In this document: positions 7,329 to 15,269 of the stretch, one piece after another
How positions within the stretch are numbered: the stretch's first letter is position 1
How the letters are laid out: each line of letters starts with the position of its first letter
NCBI GenBank assembly: GCA_937967685.1
Contig: CALBTX010000167.1
Location: 1-15,572 of the forward strand
Direction: 5' to 3'
DNA: 15,572 nt
Source of the DNA: an uncultured Bacillaceae bacterium
Lineage (GTDB): Bacteria > Bacillota > Bacilli > Caldalkalibacillales > Caldalkalibacillaceae
Program-made: the position numbers and the translations under genes
The notes under the pieces: model-generated
Told to the model about the DNA's origin: nothing
Database searches by the model: none
The model's input: only the letters and a program-made list of their open reading frames with translations

Positions 7329-8369
7329 TTAATAACCTAAATGCTTTGTTTTCAGGGCATCGATCATGACCGCAATGAGAATCATAAACCCTCCAACCAT
7401 TGTCACAAAGTAAGAAGAAATGCCCAGAATTTGCAATCCCACTTGAATGACGGTTAATAACAACACGCCCCCTAAAACACCGGAGATATTTCCACGTCCT
7501 CCCTTCAAGCTAACGCCGCCGATCACTGCCGCAGCCAACGTGTACATCAGCAAGTCCGAACCGAAGGTCATCGTGACGGCCCCCATGTACGCAGCCAACA
7601 AATAACCTGAAAACGCTGAAAGTCCGCCCGAAATCACAAAAGCATAAATCATCATCCGATCGACATTGATTCCGCTGACATGGGCACTCGTTATATTTCC
7701 GCCTGTGGCAAAGAGACTCCTCCCAAACACCGTATTTTTCCAAACAAAATAAATTACAATGTATGTCAACAGAAACGGGATGGGCAATGTGGGAATCCCG
7801 AAGATTTTCCCGCTGCCAATCCAGGTGAATTCAGCGGGAAAATTAACAATCGAACGACCTTGGGTCAAGGCCATTAAAGCTCCTTGCAATACCAAACCCA
7901 TCGCCAAGGTTTCGATCAAAGCCGCCGCCTTAAGTTTGGCAATGAGTATCCCGTTTATAAATCCAATCAAAATGCCAAAGGCAATGATAAATAATATGGC
8001 TAAAAACCAAGGCAAACCCTGATTCATCAAGTATGTGCCTAACCCTGCGCTGAAAGCCAGAACACCTGTGACGGACAGATCGATTTCCCCAACGATCAAC
8101 ACGTGAGCAATTCCCGCCGTTAAGACACCGAGTACAGCCGTCTGGATGAGAATATTTTGCAGGATACTCGTGGAAAAAAATGCCGTATTGATCGTACCCA
8201 TAATGATAATACCAAGGATTAACAGAGCCCAAACAATATGGTTGGCCAAAAATTCTACAGGATTGGTTTTCAGCTGATCTGTCGCAGACAAACGAGATGT
8301 TGTCGACTCAACAGAATGTTTTCCGGCATTTGCATTTTGTTCCGTTATGTTTAAATTTTTTTCTGTCAT
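7329..8369 (-). CDS. Ribose-type ABC transporter permease (BPD_transp_2 family)
   Basis: Membrane channel subunit of a sugar-type ABC importer; the functional channel is normally a dimer. The 346-aa protein has a hydrophilic N-terminal tail of about 45 residues (longer than usual for RbsC-like proteins), then eight to ten hydrophobic segments. The family's conserved loop is GEIDLSVTGVLAF, where most relatives have GGIDLS; a second conserved stretch is AAAVIGGVSLKGGRG near residue 285. The ATG at 8369 overlaps the ATPase stop codon as ATGA, which suggests translational coupling, and GGAAGGTG precedes it. It is the last gene of the dehydrogenase/importer operon. Confidence 0.93.
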   Translation of the reverse strand: MTEKNLNITEQNANAGKHSVESTTSRLSATDQLKTNPVEFLANHIVWALLILGIIIMGTINTAFFSTSILQNILIQTAVLGVLTAGIAHVLIVGEIDLSVTGVLAFSAGLGTYLMNQGLPWFLAILFIIAFGILIGFINGILIAKLKAAALIETLAMGLVLQGALMALTQGRSIVNFPAEFTWIGSGKIFGIPTLPIPFLLTYIVIYFVWKNTVFGRSLFATGGNITSAHVSGINVDRMMIYAFVISGGLSAFSGYLLAAYMGAVTMTFGSDLLMYTLAAAVIGGVSLKGGRGNISGVLGGVLLLTVIQVGLQILGISSYFVTMVGGFMILIAVMIDALKTKHLGY

Positions 8370-9877
8370 ACAGGCACACCTTCCTTCTTACCATCCCTGA
8401 TAGCAATCACTTGTTCAGTCGTCAAACCGTGATTCATCACTTCTCGAAACACCTTTCCTTCAGAGAAAAATAACAAGCGGTCCGAGACCCTGAGCAGTTC
8501 ATTGTAGTCATTCGTCAGATAAATGACACTTAACTGCTTCATTTTGGTGAGCTCGTTGATCAAGGAGAGAATTTCCTCCCTGCTCTGTACGTCTATTCCC
8601 ACCGTAGGCTCATCAATGATGAGGATTTCCGGATGACAGCTCAGAGCCTTTGAAATGACCACTTTTTGTTGATTTCCTCCGCTGAGATGACCCACGGATT
8701 CGAAAATCGAATGGGCCTTGATATTCAATTTAGAAAACATTCTGTCCGCATTTTTACGCTCATAGCCCTGGTCAATCATTCCGAAGGATTTTCTTAATTT
8801 GGTTTTTAATATGGATAAACTGATGTTGTCCTTAATGGTCAGCAAGTCGACAATCCCTTCCTTGTGACGATCATATGATACATAAATGATGTTTTGCCAA
8901 ATAGCGTCACTGGGATGGGCAGGAGGGTCGATCACCCGGCCGTTTAAATGGATTGTACCGCTCTCTATACTGTTTAAACCAGCCAAAGCTCTGCACATCT
9001 CTCGTGATCCGGACCCAGGAAAACCAACGATTCCTAATATTTCTCCCCGTCTTAATCCTAAGGAAATGCCCTTCATTCCCGGTCCGCAGATTTGATCACA
9101 CTTCAAGATAAACTTCTCATCTTGGGGTCGATCTTGATCTTGGCGATAACAAAGTTGTACTTCCTCACCAACGATTAAGTTGGACAGTTTTTCCACACTG
9201 ACGTTTTCTTTGGTATAGCCGGTGAAACTTTTTCCGTCACGGATGACGGTGATGGCTTGACAAAGGTTCATCACCTCTTCCAAGTAATGAGAAATGAAGA
9301 TAAAGCTCGTTCCGCGCTGACGATGTTTGATGACAAATTCGAAGAGGCTGCTTCTTTCTTCAGCAGACAAAGAGGTTGTCGGTTCATCCAAAATGATGAG
9401 TTTGGCTTGGCTAAACAAAGCCCGAACAATATTCAATTTTCTTTGATTGACCAAAGATAAATCTTTAGCTTTCGTACGGGGATCGAATTGAAGATCAAAC
9501 TCTTGCATGACGGCATTTGTTTTGGCGTGTATCGCTTGCCAGTCTACTTTTCCTATTTTATTACTGGGCCACGTACCCAAAAAAATATTCTCCGCGACAC
9601 TGAATTCTGGGATGACGGTCGCATGCTGGGGAACGACATAAATACCTTTATTTTGTCTTTCAAAAACGGATAAATGATTGATGTTGACGTTATCAAAAAT
9701 GATGTCCCCTTCATAGTCAGAAACGACGCCGGAAATGATTTTCACAAGCGTGCTTTTACCGGCACCGTTTTTTCCCACGAGTCCATGAATTTCTCCCTTT
9801 TTGACATGCATGTGAACATCATGAAGCACTTTTTTGGATCCATAGCTTTTATGAACGCCGGATATGGATAGCAGCAC
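8366..9877 (-). CDS. Ribose-type ABC transporter ATP-binding protein with two ATPase domains
   Basis: Energises the importer. The 503-aa protein has two fused nucleotide-binding domains, as in RbsA/MglA/XylG. Domain 1: Walker A GKNGAGKST (35-43), Q-loop Gln84, signature region LSLVNQ (140-145, altered from the usual LSxGQ type), Walker B LIILDEP (160-166), and His197. Domain 2: a degenerate Walker A GFPGSGSRE (285-293) without the usual lysine, as is normal for this family, then LSGGNQQK (398-405) and Walker B ILIIDEP (418-424). The start is GTG at 9877, with AAGGAGG ten nt upstream; no ATG suits. An 86-nt gap with a strong stem-loop separates it from the binding-protein gene, and it overlaps the permease gene by 4 nt. 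Confidence 0.94.
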   Translation of the reverse strand: MLLSISGVHKSYGSKKVLHDVHMHVKKGEIHGLVGKNGAGKSTLVKIISGVVSDYEGDIIFDNVNINHLSVFERQNKGIYVVPQHATVIPEFSVAENIFLGTWPSNKIGKVDWQAIHAKTNAVMQEFDLQFDPRTKAKDLSLVNQRKLNIVRALFSQAKLIILDEPTTSLSAEERSSLFEFVIKHRQRGTSFIFISHYLEEVMNLCQAITVIRDGKSFTGYTKENVSVEKLSNLIVGEEVQLCYRQDQDRPQDEKFILKCDQICGPGMKGISLGLRRGEILGIVGFPGSGSREMCRALAGLNSIESGTIHLNGRVIDPPAHPSDAIWQNIIYVSYDRHKEGIVDLLTIKDNISLSILKTKLRKSFGMIDQGYERKNADRMFSKLNIKAHSIFESVGHLSGGNQQKVVISKALSCHPEILIIDEPTVGIDVQSREEILSLINELTKMKQLSVIYLTNDYNELLRVSDRLLFFSEGKVFREVMNHGLTTEQVIAIRDGKKEGVPV

Positions 9878-9900
9878 GATGATTGAACCTCCTTAGGGGG

Positions 9901-9945
9901 TCAGGGTGGAAAGGAGGGCATTCGGCATTCTCCCTTTCCACCTGA
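9901..9945 (-). repeat. Strong intercistronic stem-loop between the binding-protein and ATPase genes
   Basis: TCAGGGTGGAAAGG (9901-9914) pairs with CCCTTTCCACCTGA (9932-9945): about 13 base pairs with one bulged base, extendable by AG/CT. No U-run follows on the minus strand, where the ATPase ribosome binding site comes next, so it is not a simple terminator. The loop contains a tandem GAATGCC repeat. It probably stabilises the upstream mRNA or limits transcription of the downstream genes. Confidence 0.7.
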
Positions 9946-9963
9946 TTCTGCTCCCCTGCATGC

Positions 9964-11160
9964 TTAATATTCAATGCCGTATTCGTTAGAAGCGATATGC
10001 CCCCAATGTCTGGGATCATCCACATTGCTTTGATCGACGACATACGGGTCTATAACCATGTGCGGACCGGTGTCTCCCGCAATGATTTCTGCTGTCTCCC
10101 AATAGTAACGGTCATTCTCATACGTGAAATCAGTGGGGATGTCCTTTCCTTGAAGCGTGTACTCGGCCAACATCTCCACAGTGATTTCCCCGTAAGCGAT
10201 ACAATCCTGATTGATGGTGGCGTCGTAATATCCTTCTTCAACTCTTTGAAGGGCGATCGGTTCCGCATCTATCGTGACAAAAATAACATGCCCTTCCTCT
10301 CCTACTTTATGAAGATGGTCCGTTTGCTTCAAAGCTTCATACAATCCTAAAGCGGGTGTATCACTCGGGGCATGAACAGCATCTATCGTCCCATGTTCGG
10401 CAATCGCGTTCAGTGCGGCATCTTGCGTTTTTTGCATATCTCCTTCCCCTGGCATGGACAAATAAGTGATATCCGCATATTTTTCCATGACAGCGTCAAA
10501 CCCTTCTTTGCGTGCCCTCCATGCTGAACTTTCCAGAGCCCCGTATGCATTTAAGACGATCCCTTTCGGTTCACCGTACTTTTCTTCCAGCCGATTGACA
10601 ATTTCCTGTGCCGCCATTTCACCTGCCTTATAGTTATCAAAGGCCACTGTAAAAGTCTGTTCCCCAGCAGTTAACGGCGTGTCAAAAATCCCGACTGGTA
10701 TTCCCGCTTCCATCGCTTGGTCCGTGGCCGTCACCAATCCTTCACTGTCAATAGGATCGGAAATAATTGCCAATGGTTTTTTGGCAATAAAGTTCATCAC
10801 TTGGTTCATTTGGGTGCCCGAATCCATATCTGCTACGGCAGCCTCGAATTCCCAGCCGTATTCCTCTGTCTTTGCTTTGGCCCCTTCTTGCATAGCCACA
10901 AACGCATAATAATTCAAACTTTTATGAGCTAGGGTGATCGTTCCTTCTTCAGGTAAATTCCCCCCTGAAACCGCATCTTCATCTTCTGAAGTTTCATTGT
11001 TCGTGGTTGATCCGCTGCTGTCTCCTTCCGCAGCAGACCCAGCATTCGCCCCGCCATCTCCGCCTGAGTTCTGATCGGAAGCCGCTTCCTGCCCACAGGC
11101 TGCCAGCCAGACGGCCAACAGCAAAACAAGCATTAAAGCAAAGCATGTGGACTTTTTCAT
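9964..11160 (-). CDS. Sugar-binding lipoprotein of the importer (Peripla_BP_4 class)
   Basis: Extracellular ligand receptor for the ATPase and permease encoded next in the operon. The 398-aa protein starts with a Sec-type lipoprotein signal, MKKSTCFALM followed by a hydrophobic core and the lipobox LAAC (Cys22). A long acidic, Gly/Ser-rich linker (about 23-68) then leads to the binding domain (TITLAHKSLNYYAF onward). The ATG at 11160 directly follows the aldehyde dehydrogenase stop codon (TAA, one base, ATG); GGGGTG inside the end of that gene may be its ribosome binding site, and translation is probably coupled. It is a clear paralogue of the Tat-type binding protein at 5892-7034, with collinear motifs throughout, so both probably bind the same or similar ligands. 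The ligand is unknown. Confidence 0.93.
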   Translation of the reverse strand: MKKSTCFALMLVLLLAVWLAACGQEAASDQNSGGDGGANAGSAAEGDSSGSTTNNETSEDEDAVSGGNLPEEGTITLAHKSLNYYAFVAMQEGAKAKTEEYGWEFEAAVADMDSGTQMNQVMNFIAKKPLAIISDPIDSEGLVTATDQAMEAGIPVGIFDTPLTAGEQTFTVAFDNYKAGEMAAQEIVNRLEEKYGEPKGIVLNAYGALESSAWRARKEGFDAVMEKYADITYLSMPGEGDMQKTQDAALNAIAEHGTIDAVHAPSDTPALGLYEALKQTDHLHKVGEEGHVIFVTIDAEPIALQRVEEGYYDATINQDCIAYGEITVEMLAEYTLQGKDIPTDFTYENDRYYWETAEIIAGDTGPHMVIDPYVVDQSNVDDPRHWGHIASNEYGIEY

Positions 11161-11161
11161 C

Positions 11162-12595
11162 TTACATGACACCCCGCAGTACAATACTCTTGATCTGTGT
11201 GAGTTCTTCCAGTGTATAGGCCGTGCCTTCCCTTCCTATACCGCTTTTCTTATAACCTCCGAAGGCGCTGCAACACGGGCGGTAACACGTCCCGCCATTG
11301 ATGGAAACGATCCCTGCTTCGATTTTGTTTCCGGCTTCAAACGCTTTATTCATGTCACTGGTAAAGATACCTGCATTCAGACCGTAGTTACAGCTGTTCA
11401 CAATCTCCAACGCTTCCTGGAGAGAAGAAAAACGGATCAGCGAAAAGACAGGACCGAATATTTCCATATCTTTAGCGACATCCATCTCTTTAGTGACTTC
11501 GAGTATCGTCGGTTCGATAAATGTACGATTCTTCCGATCTCCTCCCAAAACTAAATGCGCTCCCTGATTGAGGGTATGCTGAATTTGTTTTTCAACTTTG
11601 ATAGCAGCCTCTTCATGAATTAAAGGTCCGACATCGGTTGTTTCATCCAATTGATTGCCGATTTTTTTCTTGGACAAGTTTTCAACCAGCTTATTTTTAT
11701 AAGATTCATAAACACCATCTTGAATCAAAATCCGTTTATTCGTGCAGCATACCTGACCATTGGCCAATAATCGTCCAGAGACGGCTTCTAATACTGCTTG
11801 TTCCACGTCACCGTCGTCACAGACAATCAGCGCATCGTTGGCCCCCAACTCAAGAAACACTCTGGATAAATTTTTGGCCCCGCTTTGATAAATATCCGTT
11901 CCCACTTCGGTGCTGCCCGTAAAGCTGATAGCCTGAACCAACGGGCTGTTCACTAAATATTTTCCAACTTCTTCACCGTAACCGGTTACAATTTGTAACA
12001 CATTTCCGGGAACTCCTGCTTCATGTAACATTTCCGCCATTCGCAGGATGGTTAAAGGATCGTCTTCCGGCGGCTTAACAATAATGGCATTGCCTGCAGC
12101 CAAAGCAGCACCAGCCTTATGAGCGAACAGTTCCGCCGGAAAATTGAAAGGAATGATGCCGACGATGACTCCCAAAGGTTCCCTTTTGGTGATCATTAAG
12201 TCTTTGTCCAGTCCAGATTGGATTTCCAATGGTATCGTTTCACCAAACAGTTTTTTCGATTCTTCGGCAAATCCTTCAAAAAGAGTGATCGCTGTGTCTA
12301 TCTCCATACGGGCGTGGCTGATAATTTTGCCGTTTTCAGCACTGAGTAAACGGGCCAACTCCTCTTTATGCTGTTGTAATTGACTCACGAATCGCTTGAT
12401 GATCGCCACCCGTTCATGGATTGGGGTTGCTGCCCACAGTTTTGCGCCTTCCTGAGCAGCCTCCAGTGCTTCCTGAGCATCCTCGGTCGTTGCATTTGGA
12501 ATATGATCAATCACTTCCATCGTAGACATATTGCGGATTTCTATCATTTCCTGTTTTGAAGCATTTCTTTTCTCGCCATTAATGAGCATCTGCAT
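11162..12595 (-). CDS. NAD(P)-dependent aldehyde dehydrogenase
   Basis: Oxidises an aldehyde to the carboxylic acid with NAD or NADP. The 477-aa length is typical of the superfamily. Key residues are present: Asn151 in PFNFP, Lys174 in IIVKPPEDDP (cofactor binding), the FTGSTEVG loop (225-232), general base Glu249 in LELGAND, and catalytic Cys283 in NGQVCC. The C-terminal FGGYKKSGIGREG motif is also there. The ATG at 12595 was chosen because GAGGAGG lies nine nt upstream and the usual MLINGEK-type N-terminus follows; an ATG six codons further upstream lacks a site. The sequence does not decide between semialdehyde, lactaldehyde/glycolaldehyde and other aldehyde substrates. In this operon it most likely acts after one of the two alcohol dehydrogenases. 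Confidence 0.93.
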   Translation of the reverse strand: MQMLINGEKRNASKQEMIEIRNMSTMEVIDHIPNATTEDAQEALEAAQEGAKLWAATPIHERVAIIKRFVSQLQQHKEELARLLSAENGKIISHARMEIDTAITLFEGFAEESKKLFGETIPLEIQSGLDKDLMITKREPLGVIVGIIPFNFPAELFAHKAGAALAAGNAIIVKPPEDDPLTILRMAEMLHEAGVPGNVLQIVTGYGEEVGKYLVNSPLVQAISFTGSTEVGTDIYQSGAKNLSRVFLELGANDALIVCDDGDVEQAVLEAVSGRLLANGQVCCTNKRILIQDGVYESYKNKLVENLSKKKIGNQLDETTDVGPLIHEEAAIKVEKQIQHTLNQGAHLVLGGDRKNRTFIEPTILEVTKEMDVAKDMEIFGPVFSLIRFSSLQEALEIVNSCNYGLNAGIFTSDMNKAFEAGNKIEAGIVSINGGTCYRPCCSAFGGYKKSGIGREGTAYTLEELTQIKSIVLRGVM

Positions 12596-12663
12596 CTTAA
12601 GCAACCTCCTCAAGTGAATGTTTTAAATTTTTGAAATAATTATTCCCGAAATGAAATCGGTGA

Positions 12664-13812
12664 CTAGCCCTCATCAGCCCACGGATCGATCGCCACTTTG
12701 ATGACCTGACTATCCGGGCTGTTTCCGCCGTCCAAACGATAACCCTTTTTACTTATCGCTAAAATGGCATCCTCGATTCGATTCAGGGGAAGTCTATGAG
12801 TGACCAATTTGTCGTAAGGTAATTCCAGACGTTCAATAATGGACAGGGTCATTTCCATATGCTCTACATCAGACCCCCAGACCCCACGAATGTTAACATG
12901 TTTCCTTAAGATATGCCAGTGAGGATTGATGTCAGTTGATCCAACATCTGTGAAATGCCCAAGTTCAACATATTCACCGCTATCTCGTAAATAAGTCAAA
13001 CCTTCCGGTACCGCCCCCGGGAAACCCGTGCATTCCACGACCATATCTGGTCCGCGTTCACCCTTCGTTTCACTTTTCACAAGTTTTATACGTTCTTCCG
13101 GATCGGTGACATCCTCAATATCGATGACGACATCAGCACCGAGCTCCTGAGCGAGTTCAAGACGCCGTTTCGGTCCGCCCACAGCTATAACCTTGGCTGC
13201 ACCCGAGCGCTTGGCAAAAGCAATCGCTCCCAAGCCGATGGCACCTGTTCCTTGTACGAGTACTGTACTGCCAAAACGGACGCCACCAGCACGTTGAAAC
13301 CCATAAACACAAATGGACAAAGGTTCTGTCAGCACGGCGATATGAGGCGCCAATTCGGTTTTGAAAAATGAAGTTTGCGGATATTTAATATGAACGTATT
13401 GGCTGAATCCACCTGAAAGAAAATGAGGTTCTTTGTTTGGCATAAATCCGTACGCTTGGAGATTCGTACACCTTGTAGGAGTTTTGACAATTTTGCAATA
13501 GTAGCATTCTCCACAGCTGACCCCGGGGACAATGACAACACGATCCCCCTCTTTCACGGGACGGCCATTTGAATCATGGGTGATCCCCCTCCCTAATTTT
13601 TCAATCCGACCACAAAATTCGTGACCGAGTATAATAGGGTATTCCGTCGTATTCAGATGACCATAATACATATGGACATCAGTGCCACAAACGCCAGCAT
13701 ACTCCGTACGAAGTATAAATTCACCTTCCTTAGGATCGGGGACTTCATATTCTTCAATGTTGAATTTGCCTTCAACTCGATCTAACACAGCTGCTTTTGA
13801 AATAAGTGCCAA
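12664..13812 (-). CDS. Zinc-dependent medium-chain alcohol/polyol dehydrogenase
   Basis: Oxidises an alcohol or polyol to the aldehyde or ketone with NAD(P). The 382-aa protein has a GroES-like zinc domain and a Rossmann domain. Catalytic-zinc residues are Cys42 (GVCGTD) and His64-Glu65 (GHEFCG); the structural-zinc cysteines are 100, 103, 106 and 115, with eight instead of the usual seven residues between the last two. The nucleotide-binding motif is GTGAIG (188-193). The start is TTG at 13812, supported by AAGGAGG nine nt upstream and a normal KAAVLDR N-terminus. It lies 20 nt after the other dehydrogenase of the same superfamily, but the two are only moderately similar and probably act on different substrates. 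Exact substrate unknown. Confidence 0.92.
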   Translation of the reverse strand: MALISKAAVLDRVEGKFNIEEYEVPDPKEGEFILRTEYAGVCGTDVHMYYGHLNTTEYPIILGHEFCGRIEKLGRGITHDSNGRPVKEGDRVVIVPGVSCGECYYCKIVKTPTRCTNLQAYGFMPNKEPHFLSGGFSQYVHIKYPQTSFFKTELAPHIAVLTEPLSICVYGFQRAGGVRFGSTVLVQGTGAIGLGAIAFAKRSGAAKVIAVGGPKRRLELAQELGADVVIDIEDVTDPEERIKLVKSETKGERGPDMVVECTGFPGAVPEGLTYLRDSGEYVELGHFTDVGSTDINPHWHILRKHVNIRGVWGSDVEHMEMTLSIIERLELPYDKLVTHRLPLNRIEDAILAISKKGYRLDGGNSPDSQVIKVAIDPWADEG

Positions 13813-13832
13813 AGTGCAAAACCTCCTTCGTT

Positions 13833-14909
13833 TTATGGGACAAGGACAACCTTAATGGCATTTTCTCTTCGTTCGGCAAAGTAGGCCATGGCTGTCTCCA
13901 CTTCATTCAATGGAAATGTGTGCGTTATGATTTTTTCGACGGGAAAATTCCCATCAGCTATCATATTGATGGCGCCTTGATAGGACCAGGCGCTTAAAAA
14001 GGAACTGCGGACATTTAATTCCTTAAAGGTCATTTGAAAATCCGTTTGAAGCTGAACTTGTTTCCCACCTGTCAAACCAATAAAATTAACGGTTCCCCCA
14101 AAACAAGCATAATCCAGGCTGTTCTTTTGGGCTTCAGCCGTTCCCGCGGTCTCAAAAACGATGTCCGCCCCTTTTCCATTTGTGATTTCCATTAATTTTG
14201 AATGCGCGTCTTCATTCCGAAAATCAATGGTGAAATCAGCCCCCAATGTTTCTCCCAAATCCAGGCGTTCTTTTCTAGACCCAATCAGAATGACAGGATA
14301 AGCACCTGCGGCTTTTGCTGCCACAATTGTCAACAAACCTATTGGACCTGCACCGACCACTAAAACATTATCGCCCAATTTAGGAGGCGTAAGATTGACA
14401 GCCCTGACAGATACGGCCAACGGTTCGGTTAAAACAGCGCTTTCCCAGGGAACATGCTCAGGAATGCGATGGACGATGGCATTGGAAGGAACGTACAGAT
14501 ACTCAGACCACCCGCCATACAAATACGGTTTTCTTGTTGAACTGACATTACAGCCATATTGTCTTCCTTCTTCACGGTCTTTTTGACATAAATTGTACAG
14601 CCCCGCCCTGCACCACGAACATTCCCAGCAGGGCAATATCATTTCAACCGCAACTTTGTCCCCGACCTTAACACCATGTTTTGACGCTGCTATTGGTCCC
14701 AATTCGGCAACCGTTCCGACGAATTCATGTCCAGGTATTAATGGATAAGGTTCGCCAAAGTCTCCCTTGAAAATATGTAGATCTGAACCGCATATTCCGC
14801 ACATTTCCACTTTTAACAACAGGTCATCTTCCTCAATTTTTGGTCTGGGAAACATTTGCAAGCTGATTTTTTCTTTGCGTTCAATGACAGCTGCTTTTAC
14901 TTGAGGCAT
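13833..14909 (-). CDS. Zinc-dependent dehydrogenase of the sorbitol/threonine dehydrogenase type
   Basis: First gene of the dehydrogenase/importer operon. The 358-aa medium-chain dehydrogenase has the catalytic-zinc residues Cys40 (CGICGSD) and His61-Glu62 (GHEFVG). The structural-zinc cysteines 94, 97, 100 and 108 have the standard Cx2Cx2Cx7C spacing, and the Rossmann motif is GAGPIG (186-191). The ATG at 14909 has AAGGAGGG five to eight nt upstream. General resemblance is to sorbitol/xylitol and threonine dehydrogenases; nothing in the sequence fixes the substrate. Expression probably starts from the region just upstream, which has a weak -10 and two direct repeats that may bind an activator. 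Confidence 0.92.
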   Translation of the reverse strand: MPQVKAAVIERKEKISLQMFPRPKIEEDDLLLKVEMCGICGSDLHIFKGDFGEPYPLIPGHEFVGTVAELGPIAASKHGVKVGDKVAVEMILPCWECSWCRAGLYNLCQKDREEGRQYGCNVSSTRKPYLYGGWSEYLYVPSNAIVHRIPEHVPWESAVLTEPLAVSVRAVNLTPPKLGDNVLVVGAGPIGLLTIVAAKAAGAYPVILIGSRKERLDLGETLGADFTIDFRNEDAHSKLMEITNGKGADIVFETAGTAEAQKNSLDYACFGGTVNFIGLTGGKQVQLQTDFQMTFKELNVRSSFLSAWSYQGAINMIADGNFPVEKIITHTFPLNEVETAMAYFAERRENAIKVVLVP

Positions 14910-14995
14910 CCCTACCCTCCTTTCAACCTTGAATGTAATTCCATATTAGTAAATCTAACACCCATTCATAATGTTATATTTTTCTGAAAAGGTGC

Positions 14996-15001
14996 ATTAT
15001 T
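14996..15001 (-). promoter_or_regulatory. Possible -10 of the dehydrogenase/importer operon
   Basis: Minus strand AATAAT, five of six matches to TATAAT. The hexamer 17 nt upstream (TCGTTC) is a poor -35, which would suit a promoter that depends on an activator bound at the direct repeats next to it. Other AT-rich hexamers nearby are possible, so this is tentative. Confidence 0.3.
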
Positions 15002-15030
15002 TTTTGACATCACAATCCGAACGATAGGAA

Positions 15031-15060
15031 GTGGAAAATATTTTGCTTATTGTGGAAAAT
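15031..15060. repeat. Two identical 9-bp direct repeats 21 bp apart, possible AraC-type activator site
   Basis: GTGGAAAAT occurs at 15031-15039 and 15052-15060 (ATTTTCCAC on the minus strand). The 21-bp step is two helical turns, the arrangement bound by AraC-type proteins. On the minus strand the proximal copy ends six bp before the assumed -35. The YesN-like regulator of this locus is the natural candidate; this is inference. Confidence 0.5.
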
Positions 15061-15065
15061 TTTTC

Positions 15066-15113
15066 AAAAAAAAAGACCACCTCGTCTGCTGATTAAGAGA
15101 TGACGTGGTGATT
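15066..15113 (-). terminator. Second terminator-like hairpin
   Basis: On the minus strand, ACCAC-GTC pairs with GAC-(GAG bulge)-GTGGT and is followed by nine T (plus-strand A 15066-15074). An A-rich run on the other side can pair with the T run, so it might also work in the plus direction. The stem is imperfect. Confidence 0.5.
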
Positions 15114-15193
15114 TTTGAATGAAAATGCGACTCAATTTTTGAAATTAAATGGTAATTAAATGATAAAACACGCTTTTTCAACAAACAGAGCAT

Positions 15194-15240
15194 AAAAAAA
15201 CCATTCCCTGGTAATGAGTGAGCATTGTTTCCAGGAATGG
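15194..15240 (-). terminator. Rho-independent terminator of the short-chain dehydrogenase gene
   Basis: On the minus strand CCATTCCTGG (15240-15231) pairs with CCAGGGAATGG (15211-15201), ten base pairs with one bulge and a 19-nt loop, followed directly by seven T (15200-15194). It begins 29 nt after the dehydrogenase stop codon. Confidence 0.85.
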
Positions 15241-15269
15241 GGGTTTGCGGTTCTTTATGTACTATGTAT

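Larger units (their letters stand above)
14910..15269. other. Control region upstream of the dehydrogenase/importer operon
   Basis: This 360-nt gap contains, from right to left: the terminator of the short-chain dehydrogenase gene (15194-15240), a second terminator-like hairpin (15066-15113), a pair of 9-bp direct repeats (15031-15060), a weak -10 (14996-15001), and a sequence with half-sites like the LacI operator (14956-14976). No coding region was seen. Confidence 0.65.

Noticed and set aside
11147..11554. Plus-strand open frame of 135 codons opposite the aldehyde dehydrogenase gene
   Set aside because: It lies antisense to a clearly conserved enzyme, has no ribosome binding site and no recognisable domain.
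12600..12663. Small inverted repeat between the aldehyde dehydrogenase and the preceding dehydrogenase gene
   Set aside because: Only four base pairs around a seven-base loop with no T-run; it does not support a terminator.
14968..15000. ATAATG...CATTAT inverted repeat in the control region
   Set aside because: Six-bp AT-rich arms 21 bp apart, overlapping the assumed -10; expected by chance in such sequence.
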